NCBI RefSeq assembly: GCF_004342165.1
Contig: NZ_SMAL01000015.1
Coordinates: forward strand, 1 to 34,190
Direction: 5' to 3'
Source of the DNA: Natranaerovirga pectinivora
GTDB lineage: Bacteria; Bacillota; Clostridia; Lachnospirales; DSM-24629
DNA: 34,190 bases
Part shown: positions 6,857 through 14,340 of the stretch, piece by piece
How the letters are laid out: every line of letters starts with the position of its first letter
Numbering within the stretch: position 1 is the first letter of the stretch
Position numbers and translations under genes: made by a program
Notes under the pieces: model-generated
What the model saw: only the letters and a program-made list of their open reading frames with translations
Database searches by the model: none
What the model was told of the DNA's origin: nothing

Positions 6857-8089
6857 CTAAAATAATGTTAATTGTTCGTACTTATTTATAGGTACTAATG
6901 CTTCACGAATACCATTCTCATTCATTTCTTTTAAACCTTCATACTTACCATTGCAAGTAATAAAATATTTAGCCCTTTTTACCACAACACCGATTTTTTT
7001 CAAGTCATCATATTGAATTAAACCTATTCTTCTTTGCCTGATTATTCTTTGGGCCGATCTTACACCTATTCCAGGAATTCTTAGCAACTCTTCGTAGGAT
7101 ACTTTGTTGATTTCCATTGGAAAATGGTTCATATTCTTTAATGCCCACATCATTTTTGGGTCAATGTCCAACTCAAAATTAGGATTGCCTTCGTTCAACA
7201 ACTCATTGGCATCAAATTTATAAAACCTTAATAACCAATCTGCCTGATACAATCGATGTTCCCTTACTAATGGAGGGGTTGTTTGAATAGAAGGTAAATT
7301 AGAACCTTGATTAACAGGTACATAGGCAGAAAAGTACACTCTTTTTAAGTTAAATCCTCTATATAAATTTTGTGTGTTTTTTATAATGGTTAAATCTGTA
7401 TCTGGAGATGCCCCTACAATCATTTGAGTCGATTGACCTGCGGGAACAAACTTTGGTGTACTTTTAAAATATTGATTCTCAAAGACTGATTCTTCGATAC
7501 CTTCTCTGATTTGCTTCATAGGCAAATAAAGGCTATCTATTTGTTTTTGAGGTGCTAGTACTTTCAAACTATTTTCAGAGGGTAATTCAATGTTCACACT
7601 CATTCTATCTGTAAGTATTCCTGCTTGTTTTATTAAGATAGGGTCTGCTCCTGGTATTGCTTTTAAGTGGATATATCCTGAAAAACCGTATTTATTTCTA
7701 AGTAACAATAATACCTTAACCAATCGCTCCATTGTATGATTAGGATTCTTTTCTATTCCTGCGCTTAGAAAGAGGCCTTCTATATAATTTCTTCTATAAA
7801 ATTCAATAGTCAACTCAGCTACTTCTTCTGGGGAAAAACTAGCTCTTTTTATATCGTTACTTATTCTGTTAACACAATACTCGCAATCATATACACAGTA
7901 ATTGGTCATTAGAATCTTTAATAATGAAACACATCTACCATCTGCAGACCAAGTGTGACATATCCCTGCAGAGGTGGCTGATCCTAATACTTTATTGTTA
8001 CTTCTATTCACACCACTTGTTGAACAAGACACATCGTATTTTGCCGCATCTGCTAGTATTGATAATTTTTCTAATACTGACTCTTTCAT
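6857..8089 (-). CDS. TIGR03916-type radical SAM protein, putative DNA modification/repair
   Basis: This 410-aa protein looks like the TIGR03916 family of radical SAM proteins linked to DNA modification or repair. The [4Fe-4S] cysteines are C65, C69 and C72 (CVYDCEYC). Near the C-terminus a helix-hairpin-helix (LLRIPGIGVRSAQRIIRQRR) suggests DNA binding. Further conserved-looking blocks are GICHTWSADGRC, LFLSAGIEKNPNHTMERLV and FVPAGQSTQMIVGASPDTD. The start at 8089 follows GGTGATG and lies close to an extended -10 box (TGGTATAAT, 8112-8107), so the leader would be very short. The partner gene follows after 10 nt. The reaction and substrate are unknown. I infer a DNA-base lesion or modification only from family context. 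Confidence 0.88.
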   Translation of the reverse strand: MKESVLEKLSILADAAKYDVSCSTSGVNRSNNKVLGSATSAGICHTWSADGRCVSLLKILMTNYCVYDCEYCVNRISNDIKRASFSPEEVAELTIEFYRRNYIEGLFLSAGIEKNPNHTMERLVKVLLLLRNKYGFSGYIHLKAIPGADPILIKQAGILTDRMSVNIELPSENSLKVLAPQKQIDSLYLPMKQIREGIEESVFENQYFKSTPKFVPAGQSTQMIVGASPDTDLTIIKNTQNLYRGFNLKRVYFSAYVPVNQGSNLPSIQTTPPLVREHRLYQADWLLRFYKFDANELLNEGNPNFELDIDPKMMWALKNMNHFPMEINKVSYEELLRIPGIGVRSAQRIIRQRRIGLIQYDDLKKIGVVVKRAKYFITCNGKYEGLKEMNENGIREALVPINKYEQLTLF

Positions 8090-8195
8090 TTCACATCACC
8101 AATACCATTATACCAAAAAAACGCCACAATTAAAACATATGTTCTAATTTAATTTTTTGTATTATCTTCCTATTACATATTTATAAACCTGTATA

Positions 8196-8241
8196 CAAAA
8201 TAGGCTAGAAAATTTGTTTCACTCAACAAATTTTCTAGCCT
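8196..8241 (-). terminator. Terminator of the DUF6128-like gene
   Basis: A perfect 17-bp stem (AGGCTAGAAAATTTGTT and complement, 8202-8218/8225-8241) with a 6-nt loop is followed on the minus strand by ATTTTGT. It lies about 85 nt after the stop of the gene at 8325. Confidence 0.7.
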
Positions 8242-8249
8242 TTATAAAA

Positions 8250-8261
8250 TATAAAAGGGGG
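8250..8261 (-). promoter_or_regulatory. 3' UTR anti-RBS sequence of the DUF6128-like gene
   Basis: The minus strand reads CCCCCTTTTATA here. It is perfectly complementary over 12 nt to TATAAAAGGGGG at 9655-9644, the ribosome binding site region of the same mRNA. The pairing could join the 3' and 5' UTRs. Read on the plus strand, the same bases could be a ribosome binding site for a 50-codon frame at 8268-8420. Confidence 0.4.
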
Positions 8262-8324
8262 ATAGTTTTGTTATATAATACCATAGTGTTATTTCTTTTT
8301 TATGAAGGTATTATTAATTTTTTA

Positions 8325-9635
8325 TTACATATGATTACCAACATCTATGGTCCAATATCCATATTCACCTGGCTTAGGATATGTGTCACAACAACATCTG
8401 AATTTATTAAACCCATATAAATAAGCAATAAATCTATCCTTTTTATGATAAATACCAGGCACACCTAACATATACTTATACCCTTTTTCATTACAATCAT
8501 CTTCTACTTTTAACAGTATTAGATGTTTATACTTATTATATCCATTAAGTAAGAATGTATTGTTCATTAACATCCAAATATTAATAGGCAGTGTTGCAAT
8601 ATCTTTAGGTTCAATTCTTATACAGTCTAAAATATCTTCATATCTTTCAAATGGCGCCATTTTAGGATACTCACTAAACATTTTATTATGTAATATGTCT
8701 AGTTCTTTTTCATCTAATTGTTTCCTTAGTAATTCTTGAGGTGGGGTTGCATTTTCGAATACAGGATTATAGTCATCTTTTCCTTCTTTATATCCCCATT
8801 TTTCTTTATATCTTTTTTCTTCTCTTTTTAGCAACTCTAAATCCAACCCTTTATATTCACTGTTATTGAAATTTTTACCTTTACTAATTACATCACTTTT
8901 ATTTATATCATTGTTTACAAGATACATATCATCCTCATCTGGAACTAGTGGTTCTTCTGGTAATTCTGGGACCTCTTCTTCCTCAGGAACTCCTTCTAAA
9001 TCATCTTCTATGTAATTATCCAATTCTTCTGGTCTTTCAATTTCAATTGCATTCTCATTTATATCATTTTGTAATCTTTCTTCTTCCTCATACATTCTTT
9101 CAAATGGATTATTGTTGTTTTGATGATCCTTATTGACATTAATTGATTCCTGTTCTTGTTTATTATTTTTCTGAGAAATGTTATGTACTATACTTTCTTT
9201 TTTCTCTACTTTTCCATACTCTTTAAAGCTATCCATATTGATTTTAGTATCCTCACTAATACATCCACCATAATAGATATCTTTAACCCTATCATCCTCA
9301 TAATAATCTTTTTTCACAACTACAATTCCAACTAAATCTTCAATAGCATAAGGTGATGACATTACTTTAACTCTCTGTGTACTTACTTTTAATTTTCCAC
9401 TATTATTCTCAATTTCTAATGTGCCTAGTGGAATTGCAATCATATTCCCTTTTTCGTATTTAAATCCATATGCTTTTAAAACCTCATTTGGTCCAATTTC
9501 TACATCATTTAAGAACACATATATCTTACATTTGTCGTCCCTTGCATCTATCTTCCCATGCCCACATCTATTCTTTTTTACACCATATTGATATTTATTT
9601 AAGTCCATGTATTGTCTTAAATATTTATTACTCAT
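8325..9635 (-). CDS. DUF6128-like protein of unknown function (436 aa)
   Basis: The protein has two globular ends joined by a long acidic linker. The N-terminal ~140 residues (MSNKYLRQYMDLNKYQYGVKK onward) look like a beta-rich domain. Residues ~150-290 are low-complexity and rich in Glu, Asp and Asn. The C-terminal ~120 residues hold MAPFERYEDILDCIRIEPKDI, WMLMNNTFLLNGYNKYKHLIL, LGVPGIYHKKDRFIA and GYWTIDV. I recall this pattern in DUF6128 proteins of Lachnospirales. No catalytic motif is evident. The ATG at 9635 follows AAAAGGGGGTCTTTAAC. The ribosome binding site lies inside an 11-bp hairpin and is complementary to a 3' UTR sequence, so translational control is likely. The upstream neighbour is ksgA, 71 nt away. 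Confidence 0.75.
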   Translation of the reverse strand: MSNKYLRQYMDLNKYQYGVKKNRCGHGKIDARDDKCKIYVFLNDVEIGPNEVLKAYGFKYEKGNMIAIPLGTLEIENNSGKLKVSTQRVKVMSSPYAIEDLVGIVVVKKDYYEDDRVKDIYYGGCISEDTKINMDSFKEYGKVEKKESIVHNISQKNNKQEQESINVNKDHQNNNNPFERMYEEEERLQNDINENAIEIERPEELDNYIEDDLEGVPEEEEVPELPEEPLVPDEDDMYLVNNDINKSDVISKGKNFNNSEYKGLDLELLKREEKRYKEKWGYKEGKDDYNPVFENATPPQELLRKQLDEKELDILHNKMFSEYPKMAPFERYEDILDCIRIEPKDIATLPINIWMLMNNTFLLNGYNKYKHLILLKVEDDCNEKGYKYMLGVPGIYHKKDRFIAYLYGFNKFRCCCDTYPKPGEYGYWTIDVGNHM

Positions 9636-9642
9636 GTTAAAG

Positions 9643-9679
9643 ACCCCCTTTTATACATATATATTTATTAAAAGGGGGT
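9643..9679 (-). promoter_or_regulatory. RBS-sequestering hairpin before the DUF6128-like gene
   Basis: ACCCCCTTTTA (9643-9653) and TAAAAGGGGGT (9669-9679) form a perfect 11-bp stem. On the minus strand the 3' arm is TAAAAGGGGGT, the ribosome binding site, 7 nt before the ATG. The loop is 15 nt of A and T. No T-tract follows on the minus strand, so this is not a terminator for ksgA. Confidence 0.65.
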
Positions 9680-9706
9680 TTTATTATTATTTTTTCATTA
9701 AAATTA

Positions 9707-10564
9707 TTATTTACTTAGTAGATCTGTAAATATAGCGAATTCTTCTAATGACATGGCTTCTCCTCTAATACTTACAGATTTGTTCATTTCTATTAATACC
9801 TCTTGTATTCTGTTTTTTTCAATATCTAACTGATTGGATAAACTATTTAATAAGGTTTTTCTTCTTTGATTAAAAGATGCCCTAATAATTTGAAACATTA
9901 ACTTTTTATTTGAAACTTTAATAATTGGTTCCTTATATTTTTTTAGTTGTATAACTGCTGACCCCACATTAGGTCTTGGCATAAAGCAATTTTGTGGCAC
10001 ATTAGCAACAATATACGGCTCTGAATAATATTGAACCGCTAAAGATAATGCCCCATAATCTTTGCTCCCTGGCATGGATTGCATCCGTTCTGCCACTTCT
10101 TTTTGTACCATTACTGTAATACTCTCTAATGGCACTTCATCTTCAAATAAACCCATAATAATAGGTGTTGTAATATAATAGGGTAAGTTTGCAACGATTT
10201 TTACTGGTTTGTTATCATTTCTTTCTTCAATTAACTTTTTAAGATTCACTTGTAATATATCTTGATTAATTATTGATACATTGTTGTAATCACTAAGGGT
10301 ATCTTCTAATATAGGTATTAAATTCTTATCAATTTCTATGGCTATAACTTCTCTTGCACTCTCAGCTAAATACTGTGTTAAACTGCCAATTCCAGGTCCA
10401 ATTTCTATAACCAGATCGTCTTTATCTATATTAGATGAATCAATAATTTTATTAAGGACGTGCAAATCTATTAAGAAATTCTGACCAAATTTCTTCTGAA
10501 AAATAAAATTGTACTTTGTTAATATTTCTTTGGTTCTTTTGGGTGATGCAATTCTTTCAATCAT
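9707..10564 (-). CDS. ksgA: 16S rRNA dimethyladenosine transferase
   Basis: KsgA (RsmA) dimethylates two adjacent adenines (A1518 and A1519, E. coli numbering) in helix 45 of 16S rRNA and acts as a late check on 30S assembly. The 285-aa product shows the N-terminal KKFGQNFLID block, SAM motif I (VIEIGPGIGSLTQYL), the acidic end of strand 2 (AIEIDKNL) and the catalytic NLPYYITTPI (N[LI]PY). The C-terminal helical domain includes ASFNQRRKTL. Start ATG at 10564 lies 20 nt after the tatD stop. In Bacillus the order is tatD, yabE, rnmV, ksgA; the two middle genes are missing here. Confidence 0.97.
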   Translation of the reverse strand: MIERIASPKRTKEILTKYNFIFQKKFGQNFLIDLHVLNKIIDSSNIDKDDLVIEIGPGIGSLTQYLAESAREVIAIEIDKNLIPILEDTLSDYNNVSIINQDILQVNLKKLIEERNDNKPVKIVANLPYYITTPIIMGLFEDEVPLESITVMVQKEVAERMQSMPGSKDYGALSLAVQYYSEPYIVANVPQNCFMPRPNVGSAVIQLKKYKEPIIKVSNKKLMFQIIRASFNQRRKTLLNSLSNQLDIEKNRIQEVLIEMNKSVSIRGEAMSLEEFAIFTDLLSK

Positions 10565-10584
10565 AAAATCCCTCTTGATATAAA

Positions 10585-11352
10585 TTATTTAACATCAAAT
10601 AACTTAATTCCATTTTCTCTTGTAATTTTTATAACTTCATCATACTCAACACCTTTTATATCTGCTATCTCCTTAGCAACAAGATCTAAATAGGCTGAGT
10701 GATTTCTTTTTCCTCTATAGGGTACAGGTGCAAGGTATGGACAATCTGTCTCTAATAATAAGCTTTTTAGTGGTATACCCTTTACAACTTCCTTTGACTT
10801 TTTTGAGTTTTTAAAAGTTATAACACCTCCTATACCTATATAAAATCCCATATCCACATATTCTTTGGCAATTTCGTAACTATAGGAAAAACAATGTATG
10901 ACACCACCCACTTTGTCTGCATGGGTCCCTTTTACAATATCCATAGTATCTTTTGCGGCTTCTCGGCTATGAACAATAATAGGAAGTTTTTTTTCTTTTG
11001 CCAATTCTATTTGTCTCTCAAACCATAGTTTTTGGATTGTTTGTGGTGAATTATCATAATAATAATCCAATCCAATCTCTCCAATTGCAATTACTTTTTT
11101 ATGCTCTGCTAATGTATCTATTCTCTGTATAATACTTTCATCAATACTTAATGCATCATGGGGATGGACCCCTACAGCTGCATAAATATAATCATATTTT
11201 TCACTTAACGCAACAGACTTTTGGGAACTGTCTAAGTCAGCACCCACATTTACTACATATTCAATGCCTTTATTAGGCAACTCTTTTAATATTTCATCTC
11301 TATCTTCATCAAATTGTTTATCATCATAATGTGCATGACTTTCAAAAATCAT
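10585..11352 (-). CDS. tatD: TatD-family metal-dependent hydrolase/DNase
   Basis: TatD proteins are metal-dependent hydrolases with deoxyribonuclease activity shown for several members. The 255-aa product has the TIM-barrel metal ligands: ESHAHYDDKQF at the N-terminus (the first residue is Glu-Ser rather than the common DTHCHL, keeping the HxH), the catalytic GEIGLDYYYD, PIIVHSREA, GGVIHCFSYS and LLLETDCPYLAP. The ATG at 11352 follows AAGGAGATATT. It is B. subtilis yabD by position, between metG and ksgA, and is preceded by two small palindromes in the gap after metG. Confidence 0.95.
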   Translation of the reverse strand: MIFESHAHYDDKQFDEDRDEILKELPNKGIEYVVNVGADLDSSQKSVALSEKYDYIYAAVGVHPHDALSIDESIIQRIDTLAEHKKVIAIGEIGLDYYYDNSPQTIQKLWFERQIELAKEKKLPIIVHSREAAKDTMDIVKGTHADKVGGVIHCFSYSYEIAKEYVDMGFYIGIGGVITFKNSKKSKEVVKGIPLKSLLLETDCPYLAPVPYRGKRNHSAYLDLVAKEIADIKGVEYDEVIKITRENGIKLFDVK

Positions 11353-11376
11353 AATATCTCCTTTGTAACTGGCTTT

Positions 11377-11410
11377 CCTTAATAATTATTAAGGGGACAA
11401 AAATGTCCCC
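11377..11410 (-). other. Two adjoining palindromes between metG and tatD
   Basis: GGGGACA/TGTCCCC (11393-11399/11404-11410) and the 18-bp palindrome CCTTAATAATTATTAAGG (11377-11394) share two bases. On the minus strand the first could form a 7-bp hairpin just after the metG stop, but no T-tract follows. It may be a weak terminator or a processing site within the operon. Confidence 0.5.
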
Positions 11411-11421
11411 GTAATGTCATA

Positions 11422-13386
11422 CTATCTTACTTCTGAGCCATGTGGTATATCCTTTTCAACAGTTGCTAGAACCAATTCACCTTTATCATTAGAGGCAGCT
11501 AAAATCATTCCTTCTGATAATACCCCTCTTAATTTAACAGGCTTTAAATTGGTAACAACAATCACTTTTTTACCTACCATTTCTTCTGGAGAATAAAATT
11601 TTGCAATCCCTGATACAATTTGTCTTACTTCATCACCAATCTGAATTTTAGACACCAGTAATTTATCGGCGCCTTCTACTCTATTGGACTCAATAACTTT
11701 ACCAACTTTTAATTCAACTTTACCAAAGTCTTCAATACCGATAAAATTACTTTCTTCTTTTTTTTGCTCTTCTTTTTTTATTTCTTTTTTCTCTTCTTTT
11801 TTAGGTTGTTCTTTTTTACTTCCTTGAGCTTCTTCTAATGCTTCTATTTCTTTATCCAAATCAATTCTCGGGAAGATCACATCACCTTTTTCAACTTGTG
11901 TAGTTTCTAATTGTCCCCAAGTTAAACTATCCCAACTAACTAAATGTGAATCCTTTATACCTAATTGTTTTCTCATTATAGCTGGTGTTTGAGGCATAAA
12001 TGGCTCAATTAGAATAGAAATCATTCTTAAACTTTCTACAAGATAATATAGAACATTGGCCAGTTCTGATTTTTTATCCTCTTCTTTTGCAAGAACCCAT
12101 GGTTTTGTTTCATCAATATATTTGTTGGTTCTTCTTACTAAATTCCATATTTGTGTTAATGCATCACTAAATAATAGTTTTTCCATACTGTCTTCAACTT
12201 TTGAAACGGTTTCTAATGCTAATAATTCTATGTCTTTATCAAATTCTGTTGCTGTTCTTTCTAATGGCAGTTTGCCTTCAAAGTATTTTTCAATCATGGC
12301 AACAGATCTAGATACCAAGTTACCAATATCATTGGCTAAATCCGCATTAATTCTTTGAATTAGAGCCTCATTTGTGAAGTTTCCATCTTGTCCAAATGCC
12401 ACTTCTCTCATTAAGAAATATCTAATGGCATCTGAACCATATCTATCAACCAATACTTTTGGATCTACAACATTACCTTTTGATTTAGACATTTTTCCAC
12501 CATTAATAACCAACCAACCATGACCAAAAACTTGCTTTGGTAATGGAATATCTAATGCCATTAAAATTGCTGGCCAAATAATTGTATGGAATCTAACAAT
12601 TTCTTTTCCAACTAAATGTACATTGGCTGGCCAATACTTTTTATATAAATCATCATTATCTCCCCCATACCCTAATGCAGAAATATAGTTAGATAATGCA
12701 TCAATCCAAACATATACAACATGTCCCTTATCAAACTCAACTGGTACGCCCCAATCAAAAGACGTTCTAGAAACACATAAATCTTCTAGACCTGGTTTCA
12801 AAAAATTATTAATCATTTCATTTTGTCTTGTTTGAGGTTGTATAAATTCTGGGTTATCTTCTATATGCTTAATTAATTGATCTTGATACTTTGATAATTT
12901 GAAGAAATAGGATTCTTCTTTTACTTTTTCTACACTTCTATTACAATCTGGACAATTCCCATCTTGTAATTGTCTTTCTGTAAAGAAAGTTTCACATGGC
13001 GTACAATACCAACCCTCATAAGAACTTTTATAAATATCACCTTTATCATAAAGGGCTTTAAATATCTTTTGAACTGTTTCTATATGCTTTTTATCCGTGG
13101 TTCTTATAAAATCGTCATAAGAAATATCCATTGTTTTCCACAAATCTTTTATCCAGTGAACGATATTATCTACATATTCTTTTGGCGTTGTATTACTTTC
13201 CGCTGCTCTTCTTTCGATCTTTTGACCATGCTCATCCGTACCTGTTAAAAACATTACATCATATCCACGCATTCTTTTGTACCTTGCCATTGTATCCGCT
13301 GCAACTGTTGTATAAGAATGACCAATATGTAATTTATCACTAGGATAATAGATTGGTGTAGTAATATAGTAATTCTTCTTTTCCAT
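11422..13386 (-). CDS. metG: Methionyl-tRNA synthetase
   Basis: MetG charges methionine onto initiator and elongator tRNA-Met. The 654-aa product has the class I signatures HIGH (residues 20-23) and KMSKS (298-302). Four cysteines in the connective peptide (C128, C131, C145, C148) form one zinc knuckle of the type found in Bacillus-like enzymes. An anticodon-binding helical domain follows. A Lys/Glu-rich linker at about residues 520-545 then leads to a C-terminal tRNA-binding (EMAP/Trbp111-like) domain (IGIEDFGKVELKVGKV to the end). The ATG at 13386 follows ATGGAGGAAAAG. I see no T-box or SAM riboswitch in the leader; a plain sigma-A promoter lies about 40 nt upstream. In Bacillus this gene (metS) also precedes tatD. 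Confidence 0.97.
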   Translation of the reverse strand: MEKKNYYITTPIYYPSDKLHIGHSYTTVAADTMARYKRMRGYDVMFLTGTDEHGQKIERRAAESNTTPKEYVDNIVHWIKDLWKTMDISYDDFIRTTDKKHIETVQKIFKALYDKGDIYKSSYEGWYCTPCETFFTERQLQDGNCPDCNRSVEKVKEESYFFKLSKYQDQLIKHIEDNPEFIQPQTRQNEMINNFLKPGLEDLCVSRTSFDWGVPVEFDKGHVVYVWIDALSNYISALGYGGDNDDLYKKYWPANVHLVGKEIVRFHTIIWPAILMALDIPLPKQVFGHGWLVINGGKMSKSKGNVVDPKVLVDRYGSDAIRYFLMREVAFGQDGNFTNEALIQRINADLANDIGNLVSRSVAMIEKYFEGKLPLERTATEFDKDIELLALETVSKVEDSMEKLLFSDALTQIWNLVRRTNKYIDETKPWVLAKEEDKKSELANVLYYLVESLRMISILIEPFMPQTPAIMRKQLGIKDSHLVSWDSLTWGQLETTQVEKGDVIFPRIDLDKEIEALEEAQGSKKEQPKKEEKKEIKKEEQKKEESNFIGIEDFGKVELKVGKVIESNRVEGADKLLVSKIQIGDEVRQIVSGIAKFYSPEEMVGKKVIVVTNLKPVKLRGVLSEGMILAASNDKGELVLATVEKDIPHGSEVR

Positions 13387-13423
13387 AACTCTTTTCCTCC
13401 ATATAAAACTTTTTGTTATTCCT

Positions 13424-13453
13424 ATTATATAGTTTTTACCAATTAAATGTAAA
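13424..13453 (-). promoter_or_regulatory. Sigma-A promoter of metG-tatD-ksgA
   Basis: The minus strand reads TTTACA (13453-13448), an 18-nt spacer, then TATAAT (13429-13424). The stretch 13387-13689 between metG and nfeD is AT-rich. It holds only this promoter and the divergent one at 13625-13653; no other element is seen. Confidence 0.6.
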
Positions 13454-13624
13454 GTATTTATGCTTTTTAACCTTAATTAAACTTGTTTTTCCAATACATT
13501 AAGACAAGATTATTCTTGTTTTTCATATAATTAATTAGCCATAATATAAAATTAATGTATATTACGATATATTCTCTTATTCATTGTTTGTTTATAATAA
13601 ATCTAAATTATTTGTTTATTTTGG

Positions 13625-13653
13625 TTGTTATACACCTTTTATTGTAATATAAT
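13625..13653 (+). promoter_or_regulatory. Sigma-A promoter of the nfeD-flotillin genes
   Basis: TTGTTA (13625-13630), a 17-nt spacer and TATAAT (13648-13653) lie 36 nt before the ATG at 13690. A strong AGGGGAGGG ribosome binding site lies between. Confidence 0.6.
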
Positions 13654-13689
13654 TATTAGGTAATTATTATTTATAGGGGAGGGTATTTT

Positions 13690-14250
13690 ATGCAACCTTG
13701 GTGGGAATCATTAGATGCTTTACAAAAGTTTTTATATATAATTGCTTTTGCTTCTACTTTTATTCTTTTAATACAATCTCTTTTTAGTGTGTTTGGTCTA
13801 GATCAAGACTTTGAGTATGATGGTGGAATAGATGACTTTAGTGCTGATTTTCAATTTTTCTCTATTAGAGGCATGATTGCTTTTTTCACTTTGTTTGGAT
13901 GGACTGGTGCACTTTTAAGTCAAACACCCTTAAGTCGCTTTTTGATTATGACAATTGCCTTAGTGGCAGGTTTAATAGGAATGGTCTTAGTGGCTTTTCT
14001 CTTTTATAGTATGACCAAATTACAACAAGATGGTACTTTTAATTACGAATATTGTGTTGGTCAAATTGGTGAAGTTTATTTACCCATACCTGGAAAAAGA
14101 GCCTTTAAAGGAAAAATAGTTATAACCATTCACGATCGTTCAATTGAAGCAGATGCTATAACAGACGAAGATGAAACCCTTTCAACTGGTTCTATTGTTA
14201 AAGTAATTGCGGTTGTCAATCAATCTACACTTGTTGTTGAAAGAAATTAA
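13690..14250 (+). CDS. NfeD-like membrane protein (YuaF-like)
   Basis: The 186-aa product looks like the short NfeD proteins encoded beside flotillins, such as B. subtilis YuaF. Three hydrophobic segments (about residues 12-32, 57-77 and 83-108) are followed by a C-terminal beta-barrel (OB-like) domain with CVGQIGEVYLPIPGKRAFKGKI and the terminal SIVKVIAVVNQSTLVVERN. The soluble domain lacks the serine protease part found in long NfeD proteins. It is followed after 90 nt by the flotillin gene, with a hairpin in the gap. The two proteins are known to work together in membrane microdomains; here this is inferred from the pairing. Confidence 0.88.
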   Translation: MQPWWESLDALQKFLYIIAFASTFILLIQSLFSVFGLDQDFEYDGGIDDFSADFQFFSIRGMIAFFTLFGWTGALLSQTPLSRFLIMTIALVAGLIGMVLVAFLFYSMTKLQQDGTFNYEYCVGQIGEVYLPIPGKRAFKGKIVITIHDRSIEADAITDEDETLSTGSIVKVIAVVNQSTLVVERN

Positions 14251-14255
14251 TATTT

Positions 14256-14300
14256 AACCAATATGTACCCTACCATTCTATGGTATTTAACATATTGGTT
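14256..14300 (+). other. Bipartite hairpin between nfeD and flotillin genes
   Basis: AACCAATATGT/ACATATTGGTT (11 bp) encloses a second stem TACCAT/ATGGTA with a 3-nt loop. No T-tract follows, so the two genes may still be co-transcribed, with the hairpin acting on mRNA processing or relative expression. Confidence 0.5.
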
Positions 14301-14340
14301 TATATATATAATACAATTACATTAAGGGGGAATTTTTTAA

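Noticed and set aside
13387-13689. Possible T-box or SAM riboswitch before metG
   Set aside because: The leader from the predicted promoter to the start codon is only about 30 nt. It has no T-box GGTGG-type motif, no antiterminator and no terminator hairpin.
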